Positions 16,568-26,223 of a stretch of 64,000 nucleotides of DNA are shown piece after piece; within the stretch, counting starts at the first letter, position 1; the number at the start of each line of letters is the position of its first letter. Under the pieces are notes generated by a model. The model did not search any database and was not told the DNA's origin. It saw only the letters and a program-made list of their open reading frames with translations. Made by a program: the position numbers and the translations under genes. The DNA comes from Hyphomicrobiales bacterium. GTDB lineage: Bacteria; Pseudomonadota; Alphaproteobacteria; Rhizobiales; Rhizobiaceae. Location: contig UCEZ01000007.1 of assembly GCA_900471525.1 (NCBI GenBank), forward strand, positions 124,001-188,000, in the 5' to 3' direction.

Positions 16568-16828
16568 TCAAAGATCGATGATTGTGCCGCGGCCGTCGTT
16601 CCAGATGCGCGGTTCGCGTTGCGGCCGGCCCGACGTCCGGTTGCCCGATGTGCGGTTCGCAGTGGCGCGCACCGGCTTCGGCGAAAGCCGGGCGGAAATC
16701 GCGCTGCCGACCACCACGACTGCAGCGATGCCGGCGAGTGCCAGACCAAGCGACGCAGTGAAAACGAGAACCATCAGCGTGAAGGCAATGCCTACAACTG
16801 TCAGGAGGAGAGAGCGAATGCTTTGCAT
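16568..16828 (-). CDS. Small membrane protein, hypothetical
   Basis: This 86-residue protein has a long hydrophobic half (about residues 5-45, two helices or a hairpin) followed by a hydrophilic tail rich in Arg, Asn, Thr and Ser with a near-repeat TANRTSGNRTSGR, ending WNDGRGTIIDL. The ATG at 16828 follows AAAGGTGACGACT. The frame continues to 16957 but without membrane-like or gene-like content. Family not recognised; likely an inner-membrane protein with a cytoplasmic basic tail. It is divergent from the CitE-like gene. Confidence 0.6.
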   Translation of the reverse strand: MQSIRSLLLTVVGIAFTLMVLVFTASLGLALAGIAAVVVVGSAISARLSPKPVRATANRTSGNRTSGRPQREPRIWNDGRGTIIDL

Positions 16829-16955
16829 AGTCGTCACCTTTCGTTGCCTGAAATGTGGGCCTGCCCGCATCGTGTTGCAAGACCTACTTTCGGATTGGTT
16901 TGCCGGATCGCATCTCTGTCTTGCGAAAATGGCGAAAGCCGGGCACAAAAGCCGC

Positions 16956-17864
16956 ATGAATCCGCCCGATGATCGTCACCCCGTTCGCCTGCGCCGCTCG
17001 GTGCTCTGCGTGCCCGCCGACAACGCCCGCGCCCTTGCCAAGGTCGCCACCCTTGCCTGTGACGCGGTGATCTACGATCTCGAAGACGCCGTTTCCGTCG
17101 ACAACAAGGTCGCCGCTCGCCAAACGCTCGCCGGCCATTTGAAACGGGAGCGGCGCAGCGATATCGAGGTGATCGTCCGCGTCAACGATCTGAAGACCCC
17201 TTTCGGCGAAAAGGACCTGGCCTTCGCCTTGACGCTGGCGCCCGATGCCATCCTGCTTCCCAAGGTCGAAAGCCCGCAGGATATCCAGACTGTCGTGGAT
17301 TTCCTGTCGGAAAACGATGCGCCGGATACCTTGCGCCTCTGGGCGATGATCGAGACACCGCGTGGCGTGCTCAATGCGGCGGCGATCGCCGAAACGGGCC
17401 GTACTCGCGGCGGCAGGCTCGATTGTTTCGTGCCGGGGCTGAACGACCTGCGCAAGGAAACCGGCGTGCCCGCCCTGCCCAGCCGCACCTATCTCGCGTC
17501 CTGGCTGATGCAGATCCTGCTCGCAGCCCGCAGTTGTGGCCTCGATATCATCGACGCCGTCTTCAACGATTTTCGCGATGGCGCCGGGTTTGCGGCGGAA
17601 TGCCGGCAAGGCCGCGACATGGGCTTCGACGGCAAGATGCTGATCCACCCGGCCCAGATCGGTCCGGCAAACGATCATTTCGGCGTCGACGCCGCCGCCC
17701 TTGCCGAAGCCCTGTCCATCATTGATGCCTTTGCGCTTTCTCAGAATGCGGATAAAGCCGTCATCAATCTCAATGGCCTGATGGTCGAGCGTCTCCATCT
17801 CGATCAGGCCCTGCGGCTTGCCGCCAGGGCTGAGGCCATCCGTAAAAAGGAAACAGATACGTGA
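16956..17864 (+). CDS. CitE/HpcH-type CoA ester lyase
   Basis: This 302-residue TIM-barrel enzyme of the HpcH/HpaI aldolase/CitE family shows the expected residues: RSVLCVPADNARALAK at the N-terminus, DLEDAV metal region, IVRVND, LPKVESPQDI, MIETPRGVLNA and KMLIHPAQI. Free-standing CitE-like proteins in alphaproteobacteria include (S)-citramalyl-CoA and malyl-CoA lyases, so citrate lyase itself is unlikely without CitDF partners. The start at 16956 is chosen by homology-like N-terminus; an ATG at 16929 is also possible, and neither has a good ribosome site. The stop overlaps the GTG start of the next gene. Confidence 0.85.
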   Translation: MNPPDDRHPVRLRRSVLCVPADNARALAKVATLACDAVIYDLEDAVSVDNKVAARQTLAGHLKRERRSDIEVIVRVNDLKTPFGEKDLAFALTLAPDAILLPKVESPQDIQTVVDFLSENDAPDTLRLWAMIETPRGVLNAAAIAETGRTRGGRLDCFVPGLNDLRKETGVPALPSRTYLASWLMQILLAARSCGLDIIDAVFNDFRDGAGFAAECRQGRDMGFDGKMLIHPAQIGPANDHFGVDAAALAEALSIIDAFALSQNADKAVINLNGLMVERLHLDQALRLAARAEAIRKKETDT

Positions 17865-18067
17865 AACTCTATCGCTTGCTGACCGCCATCGACGACGCCA
17901 CCTTCTGCCACAAAGTCACGGCCGCCCTCAACAAGGGCTGGGAACTGTATGGGTCGCCGACCTATGCCTGGAATCAGGAAACCCGGGCCATGATGTGCGG
18001 CCAGGCCGTCGTCAAGGACGTCGAAGGCAAGGAATACACCCCCGACACCAAGCTGTCCGAACACTGA
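17861..18067 (+). CDS. DUF1737 domain protein
   Basis: This 68-residue protein consists of one DUF1737-like domain (MKLYRLLTAIDDATFCHKVT, then NKGWELYGSPTYAWN). It starts with GTG that overlaps the stop of the CitE-like gene (GTGA), so translation is coupled. The AAAAGG upstream is the ribosome site. Function is unknown; members are small soluble proteins often next to metabolic enzymes. Confidence 0.78.
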   Translation: MKLYRLLTAIDDATFCHKVTAALNKGWELYGSPTYAWNQETRAMMCGQAVVKDVEGKEYTPDTKLSEH

Positions 18068-18111
18068 TCCTTGCGGATTGATCAAGGCTGGCTGGGAAGG
18101 CTCAAGCCGCC

Positions 18112-18546
18112 TCAGCCGCCGACATGCTCGACGCTGGCCTCGATCCGCTCCATGTCGTCGTCCGACAGGCCGAAGTGATGGCCGATCTCGTGGATCAGCA
18201 CATGGGTGATGATGTCGCCCAGCGTCTCCTCGTTTTCCGCCCAGTAGTCGAGAATCGGGCGGCGATAGAGGATGATGCGGTTTGGCATCTGGCCGGTTTC
18301 CATGGTGAAGCGCTCGCCGATGCCGCGTCCTTCGAACAGGCCAAGCAGGTCGAACGGCGTTTCCAGCGCCATGTCCTCGAAAACATCCTCCGTCGGAAAA
18401 TCGTCGATCTCGATGGTCAGCTCGGTGGCAAGCGCCCGGAATTCGTCCGGCAAGTGGCTATAAGCCTCCAGTGCCAGGGATTCGAATGTGCTGATTGTCG
18501 GCGCATGGCGTTCCCGCCAATCGTCGCTCTGGTCTATGCGGGCCAT
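18112..18546 (-). CDS. Zincin-like metallopeptidase (PF06262-type)
   Basis: This 144-residue protein has a clear zinc site HEIGHHFGLSDDDMERIE, i.e. HExxHxxGxxD with an extra Asp, as in minimal gluzincin/metzincin-like Zincin_1 proteins. FDLLGLFEGRGIGER and RIILYRRPILD are further family features. Start at ATG 18546 follows AAGGAG at 5 nt; a GTG at 18552 is in frame. The protein is cytosolic and acidic. Physiological substrate unknown. Confidence 0.85.
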   Translation of the reverse strand: MARIDQSDDWRERHAPTISTFESLALEAYSHLPDEFRALATELTIEIDDFPTEDVFEDMALETPFDLLGLFEGRGIGERFTMETGQMPNRIILYRRPILDYWAENEETLGDIITHVLIHEIGHHFGLSDDDMERIEASVEHVGG

Positions 18547-18680
18547 GGGCACTCCTTACTTACCCCTTGATATAGCCATTTCATGAGCGTTTTTCGAGGG
18601 TTGAATTTAGATGCGAGTTTTCCAGGAATAAATTCTCAGAGATTCCCGTTGACTCTTCTTCGAAGCTCTGGAATCTATAA

Positions 18681-18695
18681 GAACATAACAGGAAC
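18681..18695 (+). promoter_or_regulatory. LexA (SOS) box of imuA-imuB-dnaE2
   Basis: GAAC-ATAACAG-GAAC is an exact match to the alphaproteobacterial LexA consensus GAAC-N7-GAAC. It ends 21 nt before the imuA ATG, so it would cover the promoter or start region. This predicts DNA-damage induction of the mutagenesis cassette. Confidence 0.9.
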
Positions 18696-18716
18696 ATTTT
18701 GAATTGGAGTGACGTC

Positions 18717-19646
18717 ATGGTGCAGACGCCCATGACGCGCGAGCGTCTTTTTGCGCTCCGCGAAACGATTGCAAGGCTGGAAGGCAGCTCCGTGGCTGCC
18801 GCCAGACAGCAAGCTTTGGCCGGAGAAAGCGGCCATGGAAAGGAAAGGGAAAGTCATCGTTTGCCTCTGGGCATGCCGGCGCTCGATGATGCGTTGGAAG
18901 GCGGCGTGCCGCTCGACGGTATCTCCGAAATCCGTTCGCAGCTCATGCGCGATGCGACGGCCGTAACCGGCTTTGCGCTGGCGCTTGCCGCTCTGCTTCA
19001 GCGCAAGGCGGGGCAAGACCGTTCTCCGATCCTCTGGATCAGCGATACGGTCGTGTCGATGGAAGCAGGCATTCCCTATGCACTGGGTCTTGCGGATTTC
19101 GGTCTCAAGCCGGAGCGCTTCCTGCATGCTGCCCCGCGCAGGCTGGAGGAGGCGCTCTGGCTTGCTGAAACTGCCGTCGAAAGCGGCGCCTTTCTCGTCA
19201 GCATACTGGAGGTCAAGGGCAATCCGGCGCATTTCGGCCTGACCGAAAGCCGGCGATTGAGCCTGAGGGCAAAGTCGGCGGGGCGGCCGCTTTTCCTGTT
19301 GCGGCAATCAGGAGAGGAAGAGGCGAGCAGCGCGGCTTTTCGTTTTCTGATCGAACCCGCGCCGGCAACAAGCCGGCTTCTGCCGGATCGATCGATGCTT
19401 GGCGGCAGCATCGGCAATCCGGTTTTCCGTCTCACCCTGGAGAAGAGCCGCAATCCGGCTCCCCTCTCCCTGTTTCTGGAGTGGAATCCCCATGACCGTC
19501 AGTTTTTCCCCGCCCGCGAGCCAGAACATGCTCGGCCTCCATTCAAGCGCGCAGCGCATTCTGGCCCTCACCTTCCCGCATCTGCCAACCGACCGGATCG
19601 CTCGCAAGAAATGGGGCCTGTCCTGGCGTTCGACCAGGCATCCTGA
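18717..19646 (+). CDS. imuA: ImuA, SOS mutagenesis accessory protein
   Basis: This 309-residue RecA/SulA-like protein of the ImuA-ImuB-DnaE2 translesion synthesis system has the ImuA features LGMPALDDALEGGVPLDGISEI and ILWISDTVVSMEAGIPYALGLADFGL. It lacks a full Walker A, as usual for the family. Start ATG 18717 follows GGAG at 7 nt, just after the LexA box; an upstream TTG (18699) is in frame. The last about 50 residues, which overlap the imuB reading frame by 155 nt, are Pro/Arg-rich and unlike the conserved core. In related systems ImuA is required for damage-induced mutagenesis and contacts RecA. Confidence 0.9.
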   Translation: MVQTPMTRERLFALRETIARLEGSSVAAARQQALAGESGHGKERESHRLPLGMPALDDALEGGVPLDGISEIRSQLMRDATAVTGFALALAALLQRKAGQDRSPILWISDTVVSMEAGIPYALGLADFGLKPERFLHAAPRRLEEALWLAETAVESGAFLVSILEVKGNPAHFGLTESRRLSLRAKSAGRPLFLLRQSGEEEASSAAFRFLIEPAPATSRLLPDRSMLGGSIGNPVFRLTLEKSRNPAPLSLFLEWNPHDRQFFPAREPEHARPPFKRAAHSGPHLPASANRPDRSQEMGPVLAFDQAS

Positions 19647-21105
19647 AGCCCCTCCCCTCGCCTGTTCCGGGCGGCTCAACAATGCCATGCGACTGACGGC
19701 GCTCGACGAGGCGGCGGAGGCGATCGGGCTGAAAAAAAACCAGGCCGTCGCGGAAGCGCGTGCCATCTGTCCGAAACTCGATGTCGTCGAGGAAGACCCG
19801 GTGGCCGATCGCCGCCTGCTGGACGGCATCGCCGACTGGTGCGACCGCTACACACCCCTGGTGGCGCTTGACGGCTCGGATGGGCTGTTTCTCGATATTA
19901 CCGGCAGTTCCCATCTCTTCGGCGGTGAAAAGACGCTACTCAAGGAAATCCTGACGCGGCTCTTCCAGATGGGGCTCGATGCCCGCGGCGCCATATCCTC
20001 CGCTCCGGGCCTCTCCTGGGCGGTCTCCCGCTTCGGCTGCGGCGGCGTCATCATGGAAGAGGACATGGAGCAGGTGCTGGCACCCTTGCCGGTCGCCTCT
20101 CTCCGGTTGGAGGAAAGCACCGTTGCCGCCCTGCAGAAGCTGGGATTGAAACGGGTGGGTGACATCATCGGTGCGCCCCGGGCACCCTTGGCGCGCCGTT
20201 TCGGAGCGCATCTGCTGCTGCGGCTCGACCAGGCGCTCGGCCGTGACGAGGAGCCCGTTTCACCGCGCCGGCCCGTCGCCAGCCTTTCCGCCGAACGGCG
20301 CCTTGCCGAACCCATTCAGACAGAGGACGATATTCTCTATCTGGCCGGGCAGATCGCCCTTTCGCTGAAAGCCAGCCTGGAGGAAAAAGGCATAGGCGGG
20401 CGGGCTTTCGAACTGATGCTGTTCCGGGTCGATGGCCGGGTCTTTCGCATCGCGGCCGGAACCTCGCAGCCTTTGCGGGATCCGAAGCGGATTGCCGCTC
20501 TCTTTTCCGAGCGTCTTCAGGCGGTTCATGACGACCTGGATGCCGGCTATGGTTTCGAAATCCTGCGGCTGAACGTACTGCGGCACGAAGCTTTCGATGC
20601 CGCGCAGGAGGATTTTGACGGTGCCCGGCAAAAGGATGTTTCTCTTGCATCCTTTGTCGATCGCGTTTCTGCCCGTCTCGGTGCCGATTGCCTGCAGAGT
20701 TTTCACCCGCGCGAAAGCCATGTACCGGAACGGGCGGTGACCGCGGTTCCGGCCATCGACGCGGTTTCATCAGCCAAGAGGCCGGAGGCAAGCGGCTTCT
20801 CCTGGTCCCGCAGCGAGCGGCCGCTCAGGCTTTTCCCGAGGCCGGAACCAGTAGATGTATCCGCTGCTGAAGTGCCCGAGGGACCGCCCGAAAGCTTCCG
20901 CTGGCGGCGCATGCTGCATCGCGTCTTGCGCAGTCAGGGGCCGGAGCGTCTCGCCATGGAGTGGTGGATTGATGGCTCCGATGCGAGGGCGCGGGACTAT
21001 TTCCGTGTCGAAGACGATACCGGCCACCGGTTCTGGATTTACCGGGAGGGTCTCTATGGCCAGATGCCGCCGCCGCGCTGGTTCATGCACGGGGTCTTCG
21101 CATGA
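19492..21105 (+). CDS. imuB: ImuB, Y-family polymerase-like mutasome scaffold
   Basis: This 537-residue protein is related to Y-family DNA polymerases but serves as the beta-clamp-binding adaptor for DnaE2. Recognisable parts are [18 protein letters not shown], the palm-like segment [15 protein letters not shown], and the little-finger region. The catalytic acidic set of true Y polymerases is not complete, as usual for ImuB. The ATG at 19492 lies inside imuA; a later ATG at 19528 is an alternative, and the long overlap remains either way. The stop codon overlaps the dnaE2 ATG (ATGA), so the three genes are one translationally coupled operon. Confidence 0.92.
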   Translation: MTVSFSPPASQNMLGLHSSAQRILALTFPHLPTDRIARKKWGLSWRSTRHPEAPPLACSGRLNNAMRLTALDEAAEAIGLKKNQAVAEARAICPKLDVVEEDPVADRRLLDGIADWCDRYTPLVALDGSDGLFLDITGSSHLFGGEKTLLKEILTRLFQMGLDARGAISSAPGLSWAVSRFGCGGVIMEEDMEQVLAPLPVASLRLEESTVAALQKLGLKRVGDIIGAPRAPLARRFGAHLLLRLDQALGRDEEPVSPRRPVASLSAERRLAEPIQTEDDILYLAGQIALSLKASLEEKGIGGRAFELMLFRVDGRVFRIAAGTSQPLRDPKRIAALFSERLQAVHDDLDAGYGFEILRLNVLRHEAFDAAQEDFDGARQKDVSLASFVDRVSARLGADCLQSFHPRESHVPERAVTAVPAIDAVSSAKRPEASGFSWSRSERPLRLFPRPEPVDVSAAEVPEGPPESFRWRRMLHRVLRSQGPERLAMEWWIDGSDARARDYFRVEDDTGHRFWIYREGLYGQMPPPRWFMHGVFA

Positions 21106-24100
21106 ACACCGCACCCGCCTTTTTCGAGATCGGCGTCCGGACGAATTTCTCCTTCCTCGAAGGGGCATCGAAACCGGAGGAAATGGTGGCGCAGGCAGCC
21201 CGCCTGAAACTCTCCGGGCTGGGCATCGCCGACCGGAATTCCGTCGCAGGCGTGGTCAGAGCCCATGCGCAGATCAGGGCAATGAAGGAGGAATACGAAA
21301 AGACGGTTCAAGAAAATCAAGGACTTCGCGAGAAGGGAGAAGAGGAAAAGGAGCTTCTGGAAGCCGTTCCCTTTCAACCGGGCGCAAGACTGGTCTTTTG
21401 TGATGGTACACCGGATATTCTCGCTTTCCCGCAGACCAGAAAGGGCTGGGCCCATCTCTGCCGCATGCTGAGTGCTGGAAACCTCAGAGCGCAAAAAGGC
21501 TCGTGCATTCTGAGCGAAGCGGACCTTATCGAATGGGGAGACGAGATGATGCTCGCCCTTGTTGCGAATCCCGTTTGGCTGGACGACGCCAGCGGGCGGC
21601 AAAAGCTGGAGGATTGTCTAGAGCGCCTGAAAGCCCGCTTTCGGAAGAAAATTTATCTGGTGCTTTCCCCTTCCTATGATGGTCGGGATGCTGAGATTTT
21701 TGCCAGGCTCTCCCTGCTGGCCACCCGAAATCGCATCCCGCTGATCGCCAGCAATCAGCCGCTCTATCATCACGCCGCCCGCCGCCCCCTGTCCGACATC
21801 GTCACCGCCATTCGCGAGCATGTGACGATTACAAGGGCCGGTTTCCGGTTGGCGCCCAATGCGGAACGCTATCTCAAGGATGCGCGGGAGATGAGACGGT
21901 TGTTCCGTGCCTATCCAAGCGCCATCGCCAACACGCAGACCTTTTTCAAGAGCCTCACGTTTTCATTGGATGAACTGAAGCATAACTACCCGGATGAAGG
22001 CGACGGTGGAGAAACGCCTTCCGACATGCTTGAACGGTTGACTTGGGAGGGCGCCCGAAAACGCTACCCGGACCCGGAAGGCATTCCGGATAAGGTCAAA
22101 ACGCAGATTGGCTACGAGCTGAAACTCATCCGTGACAAGGAATACGCACCCTATTTCCTGACAGTCTACAAGATCATCCAGCATGCCCGGTATGAACTGA
22201 AGATCCTGTGCCAAGGGCGCGGTTCGGCGGCAAATTCCGTCATCTGCTATTGCCTTGAGATTACCGAGGTCAATCCGGAGAAAAGCACGCTTCTCTTCGA
22301 CCGGTTTCTTTCCTTGGATAGGGATGAGCCGCCGGATATCGATGTGGATTTTGAGCATGACCGGCGGGAAGAGGTCATCCAGTATATCTACAAAACCTAT
22401 CGCAAAGAGCATGCCGGCCTGACGGCGGCAGTGACAAGCTATCGTGCCCGGTCTGCCGGCCGCGAAGTAGCCAAGGCCTTCGGGCTGTCGGAAGATGTGC
22501 AATCGGCTCTTGCCAGTACGGTATGGGGTTGGTCGGCAGAGGATTTGTCCGAACGCGAGGCGAAGGCAGCTGGCCTCGATTTGTCCGACCCGGTCACCAA
22601 GAACGTTCTTCAATATGCAACCCAACTCCTGGGCTTTCCCCGGCACCTCACGCAGCATGTCGGTGGTTTCGTCATTACCAGGGACCGGCTCGATGAGGTG
22701 GTTCCGATCATGAACACCGCCATGCCGGACCGGTATATGGTCGAATGGGACAAGGACGATCTCGACAATCTCCGGATTCTCAAGGTTGATATCCTGGCTC
22801 TGGGAATGCTTACCTGCCTGCGCAAGGCCTTTGAGTTTCTGGAACTTCATTATGATGTGAAGAAGACGCTCGCCGACCTCGGAAACAAGGATCACGAGGA
22901 TGGCGAGCCAGTCTACGAGATGATGTGCCGGGCCGATACGATCGGGGTATTTCAAATCGAAAGCCGGGCGCAGATGAGCATGCTGCCCCGCCTTCGCCCG
23001 CGCGTGTTTTACGATCTGGTCATCGAGGTGGCGATCGTTCGACCAGGCCCGATTCAGGGAGATATGGTGCATCCCTATCTCAAGCGGCGTGGGCAATCCC
23101 ATCTTCCCGGGTTCAAGATCGATTATCCCAAGGATGAGATGAAACCTATTTTGGAACGAACGTTTGGCGTTCCGCTCTTTCAGGAACAGGCAATGCAGAT
23201 TGCCATTACGGCCGCGAAGTTTTCTCCAGCAAAAGCGGATCGTCTGCGGCGCTCCATGGCAACCTTCAAACGCTCTGGGCAGGTCAACACGTTCAGAGAC
23301 GATATGGTCAACGGAATGGTGGCCAATGGTTACACGCGCGAATTCGCGGAGCGTTGTTTCAAACAGATCGAAGGTTTTGGTGAATACGGTTTTCCGGAAA
23401 GCCATGCCGCCTCCTTTGCCCTGCTCGTCTATGCCTCCTCCTGGGTCAAGGCCTACTATCCAGACGTCTTCTGTGCGGCATTATTGAATTCGCAGCCGAT
23501 GGGTTTTTATGCGCCGTCACAGCTGGTCCGCGATGCGCGGGAGCATGGGGTCGAGGTGCGCCCGGTCGATATCAATTCCTCAGAATGGGATTGCCTGCTG
23601 GAAGAGGCCGAGTTCGATGCAGGCGCGATCGACCGGCGGCATGTCTCGATGCGGGGTATCATCGAAACCAAAAGAGCGGTGCGGCTCGGCTTCCGGCAGG
23701 TGAAGGGGCTTTCGGAGACCGATATGAACGAACTCGTCGCAAATCGCGGCCAAGGCTACACCTCCGTACGCGATCTCTGGCTGCGGTCTGGGCTGCAGAA
23801 ATCCGACATAGAACGGCTGGCAGATGCCGATGCCTTCGGCTCCATCGGGCTTTCGCGGCGCGAAGCGCTCTGGGCCGTGCGGGCGCTGGACGCAAAGAGC
23901 GCCGCGGAGAAGCTGCCTTTGTTCGACCGTGCGGACCGGGGCGATCTTCAGATGGAGCCGGAAACCCGCCTGCCGGAGATGCTGCCGGGCGAGCAGGTGA
24001 TCGAGGATTACCGTTATCTCTCCCTGTCCTTGAAGGCGCACCCGGTTTCCTTCCTGCGTGATGAATTCGCGGCGATGAGCATCCTTCGGAATGGGGATCT

Positions 24101-24569
24101 TTTGACGGTGCCGAATGGACATATGGTCACCATTGCCGGGCTTGTGCTGGTGCGCCAGAGGCCGGGTTCCGCCAGGGGCGTGATCTTCATGACGCTGGAG
24201 GACGAGACGGGCGTCGCCAATGCTATCGTCTGGAACAAGATATTCGACCGGTATCGATCCGTCGTCATGGGCGCCCGGCTGGTGAAGATCAGGGGCAGGC
24301 TGCAGAGCGAGAGCGGCGTGATTCACGTCGTCGTTGATCATATCGAGGATATGACGCCGATGCTTGGCTTGCTTCAGCGCGAGGCCCGTCGTTTTGGCGT
24401 ATCTGACCGGGCAGATGAGGCCTTGCGCCCGACAGCCGATCATCGGCAGAAGAAGCACATTGCTGCGCTGGAACGGTCCGTGCCGGTGAAAGAAGGAATT
24501 GACGCGACCCGTCGCGTCGAGGCCGTTGAAACGGCCAGCGTCATGCCGAAGGGGAGGAATTTCCACTGA
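21102..24569 (+). CDS. dnaE2: Error-prone DNA polymerase III alpha subunit DnaE2
   Basis: This 1155-residue C-family polymerase performs translesion synthesis with ImuA and ImuB. The N-terminal PHP domain begins [16 protein letters not shown]. The catalytic palm carries [15 protein letters not shown], with Asp412, Asp414 and Asp416 as candidate metal ligands. The fingers ([31 protein letters not shown] region) and a C-terminal OB fold ([22 protein letters not shown]) follow. Residues about 61-88 form an unusual Glu/Lys-rich helical insertion in the PHP domain, while the frame stays open. Controlled with imuA-imuB by the LexA box upstream. Confidence 0.95.
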   Translation: MNTAPAFFEIGVRTNFSFLEGASKPEEMVAQAARLKLSGLGIADRNSVAGVVRAHAQIRAMKEEYEKTVQENQGLREKGEEEKELLEAVPFQPGARLVFCDGTPDILAFPQTRKGWAHLCRMLSAGNLRAQKGSCILSEADLIEWGDEMMLALVANPVWLDDASGRQKLEDCLERLKARFRKKIYLVLSPSYDGRDAEIFARLSLLATRNRIPLIASNQPLYHHAARRPLSDIVTAIREHVTITRAGFRLAPNAERYLKDAREMRRLFRAYPSAIANTQTFFKSLTFSLDELKHNYPDEGDGGETPSDMLERLTWEGARKRYPDPEGIPDKVKTQIGYELKLIRDKEYAPYFLTVYKIIQHARYELKILCQGRGSAANSVICYCLEITEVNPEKSTLLFDRFLSLDRDEPPDIDVDFEHDRREEVIQYIYKTYRKEHAGLTAAVTSYRARSAGREVAKAFGLSEDVQSALASTVWGWSAEDLSEREAKAAGLDLSDPVTKNVLQYATQLLGFPRHLTQHVGGFVITRDRLDEVVPIMNTAMPDRYMVEWDKDDLDNLRILKVDILALGMLTCLRKAFEFLELHYDVKKTLADLGNKDHEDGEPVYEMMCRADTIGVFQIESRAQMSMLPRLRPRVFYDLVIEVAIVRPGPIQGDMVHPYLKRRGQSHLPGFKIDYPKDEMKPILERTFGVPLFQEQAMQIAITAAKFSPAKADRLRRSMATFKRSGQVNTFRDDMVNGMVANGYTREFAERCFKQIEGFGEYGFPESHAASFALLVYASSWVKAYYPDVFCAALLNSQPMGFYAPSQLVRDAREHGVEVRPVDINSSEWDCLLEEAEFDAGAIDRRHVSMRGIIETKRAVRLGFRQVKGLSETDMNELVANRGQGYTSVRDLWLRSGLQKSDIERLADADAFGSIGLSRREALWAVRALDAKSAAEKLPLFDRADRGDLQMEPETRLPEMLPGEQVIEDYRYLSLSLKAHPVSFLRDEFAAMSILRNGDLLTVPNGHMVTIAGLVLVRQRPGSARGVIFMTLEDETGVANAIVWNKIFDRYRSVVMGARLVKIRGRLQSESGVIHVVVDHIEDMTPMLGLLQREARRFGVSDRADEALRPTADHRQKKHIAALERSVPVKEGIDATRRVEAVETASVMPKGRNFH

Positions 24570-24766
24570 GGCAGAGATGGCAGCAGGCCAAAGGTGGCTT
24601 TCCCGATTTTTAGGAGTGCCACTGCCAGCTTGCTGGCTTCACCGGATTTGTAACAATAATTGTACAGTTTTGTGAAAACTCAAAAAATATTGATAGCCTC
24701 AAACTGGCGGTTTCCGGGAGCATTCATTGACAATAAGCCGATGAAAACACGATATATTTTATCAAG
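24570..24766. other. Intergenic region between dnaE2 and bfd-bfr
   Basis: This AT-rich stretch includes poly-A/T tracts near 24640-24720. No gene-like frame or strong terminator was seen. It forms the upstream part of the bfd control region. Confidence 0.4.
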
Positions 24767-24783
24767 TTTAGAATCGGTCTAAT
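24767..24783 (+). promoter_or_regulatory. Irr-type iron-control element upstream of bfd-bfr
   Basis: TTTAGAA-TCG-GTCTAAT resembles the rhizobial iron control element TTTAGAA-N3-TTCTAAA, with 12 of 14 arm bases matching. It lies about 33 bp upstream of the -35 box and 101 bp before bfd. Irr control of iron storage genes is established in rhizobia; this site is inferred. Confidence 0.55.
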
Positions 24784-24815
24784 ATTCTCCGGAAAAATCG
24801 GCTGCGACATTTTTG

Positions 24816-24844
24816 TTGACAATAAATATCCGCTTTTGCTTTAT
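24816..24844 (+). promoter_or_regulatory. Putative sigma-70 promoter of bfd-bfr
   Basis: A perfect TTGACA (24816-24821) and CTTTAT (24839-24844) are separated by 17 bp, about 40 bp upstream of the bfd start codon. Confidence 0.5.
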
Positions 24845-24883
24845 GAATAGAATTCAGTGCATTGCGTATCACGGGCAGGCAGA

Positions 24884-25195
24884 ATGCTGGTTTGTAGCTG
24901 CAATTTCATCACCGACAAAGACATCGAGAATACGATCATCGAGCTTCTCGATGAGGACTGTTGGCAGCTGATCGTGCCTGCAAAAGTCTACCACGCAATG
25001 GAAAAGCGCGGCCGTTGCTGCGGCTGTTTCCCCAATGTCGTCGACATCATCATCCGCACCACCGAGCACTATCATGCCGGTCGGCCCTCGACGGATGACC
25101 GGATATTTGATTTCATGACCCGCCTCAAACAATTCCATGAAGAAAACAGGAGAGCGGATCTTGAAAGGCGACAAAAAAGTCATCGAGCAGCTTAA
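24884..25195 (+). CDS. bfd: Bacterioferritin-associated ferredoxin
   Basis: This 103-residue [2Fe-2S] protein reduces the ferric core or haem of bacterioferritin so that stored iron can be released. Cys4 and Cys6 (MLVCSCN) and the second pair in [10 protein letters not shown] (Cys45 or Cys46 with Cys48) are the cluster ligands. Start at 24884 gives the standard MLVCSCN N-terminus after GGCAGG; the frame is open from 24857. A charged tail of about 35 residues extends beyond the usual 60-70-residue domain. It overlaps the start of bfr by 35 nt, and an Irr-like box and a promoter lie upstream. Confidence 0.93.
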   Translation: MLVCSCNFITDKDIENTIIELLDEDCWQLIVPAKVYHAMEKRGRCCGCFPNVVDIIIRTTEHYHAGRPSTDDRIFDFMTRLKQFHEENRRADLERRQKSHRAA

Positions 25196-25646
25196 CGAAG
25201 CGCTTTTTCTCGAACTCGGTGCCGTCAACCAGTATTGGGTTCACTATCGTCTCCTCGAAGATTGGGGTTATACGCTTCTGGCCAAGAAGGAGCGGGCCGA
25301 ATCGATCGAGGAAATGCACCATGCGGACAAGCTGATTGCCCGCATTATCTTCCTCGAAGGCCATCCGAACCTCCAGACTGTTGCGCCGCTCCGTATCGGC
25401 CAGACCGTCAAGGAAGTGCTGGAGGCTGATCTTGCCGGCGAATACGACGCCCGCAAGGCCTACAAGAAATCCCGCGATATCTGTCATGACGCGGGCGACT
25501 ATGTTTCCATGAAGCTGTTCGAAGAACTGCTGACGGATGAGGAAGGCCATATCGACTTCCTCGAAACCCAACTCGATCTGTTCAACAAGATCGGCGCCGA
25601 GAAATACGGCCAGCTCAACGCAGCGCCGGCAAACGAAGCCGAATAA
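25161..25646 (+). CDS. bfr: Bacterioferritin
   Basis: This 161-residue subunit of the 24-mer haem-containing iron storage protein has its ferroxidase ligands Glu18, Glu51, His54, Glu94, Glu127 and His130 and the haem ligand Met52 all in register. That register requires TTG at 25161 as the start: AGGAG lies 8 nt upstream, and [20 protein letters not shown] is the canonical N-terminus. An in-frame ATG at 25137 would add eight atypical residues. It overlaps bfd by 35 nt, so the two are co-expressed. A strong terminator follows. Confidence 0.96.
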   Translation: MKGDKKVIEQLNEALFLELGAVNQYWVHYRLLEDWGYTLLAKKERAESIEEMHHADKLIARIIFLEGHPNLQTVAPLRIGQTVKEVLEADLAGEYDARKAYKKSRDICHDAGDYVSMKLFEELLTDEEGHIDFLETQLDLFNKIGAEKYGQLNAAPANEAE

Positions 25647-25663
25647 GCCTCTGTCTTTTGCAA

Positions 25664-25698
25664 AAAATGCCCGCCTCGGTTTCCAAGGCGGGCATTTT
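25664..25698 (+). terminator. Terminator of bfd-bfr
   Basis: AAAATGCCCGCCT and AGGCGGGCATTTT form a perfect 13-bp stem with a 9-nt loop, 17 nt after the bfr stop. Confidence 0.9.
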
Positions 25699-26223
25699 CA
25701 TGTGCTGAAACCACATCTGACAGCCGTAGCAGCCTGGGCTGGGCGGCGGGCCTCTCTCAGCGGTCGCTTATAGACCACCGCGCCCCCTCTTTGTCTCGTG
25801 CTGCCCACGGCGTTGCAGCCAGCCCGCCCGACCTCTCGCTTTCGATTGGCGATCCAGACGTTTTCCTTTGATCTCATTGCGAATTCTCCGCCGGATTCGG
25901 CACGCATCAGCAACTGCCGCCCCATGCGGCTCGTCTGTTCCCATGGGAACACAATAGGGCTTGCATCTCTAGATATATCTCCAGGTGTCCGGGCGAATAT
26001 ATGAAGCAACGATAAGTTGGATGACAGAAACGTTCGGAAATATTGGCCACTGGGAGCAAGACATGGAACAAAGTAAACATTAGTATTACGCGATATTGTC
26101 AGATAATTGCGCACCCTATCCCGAAAATTTTCAATTCCACCAGCTGAATAATGTTTGGAATCGCCCGCTTCAGCGGCGACGACGGGATACGTGCGCCTTT
26201 CAAACATCAATCAGGAGACAAGA
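25699..26223. other. Long intergenic region before the RTX gene
   Basis: There are 525 bp without a convincing gene. The minus-strand frame here (25698-26210) has no domain, no ribosome site and mixed composition, and I do not call it. The last 250 bp are AT-richer and should contain the RTX promoter. An AGGAG ribosome site lies at about 26214-26218. Confidence 0.5.

Noticed and set aside
25698-26210. A 170-codon minus-strand frame in the gap before the RTX gene
   Set aside because: No recognisable domain, no ribosome site, and the composition shifts along its length; treated as intergenic.
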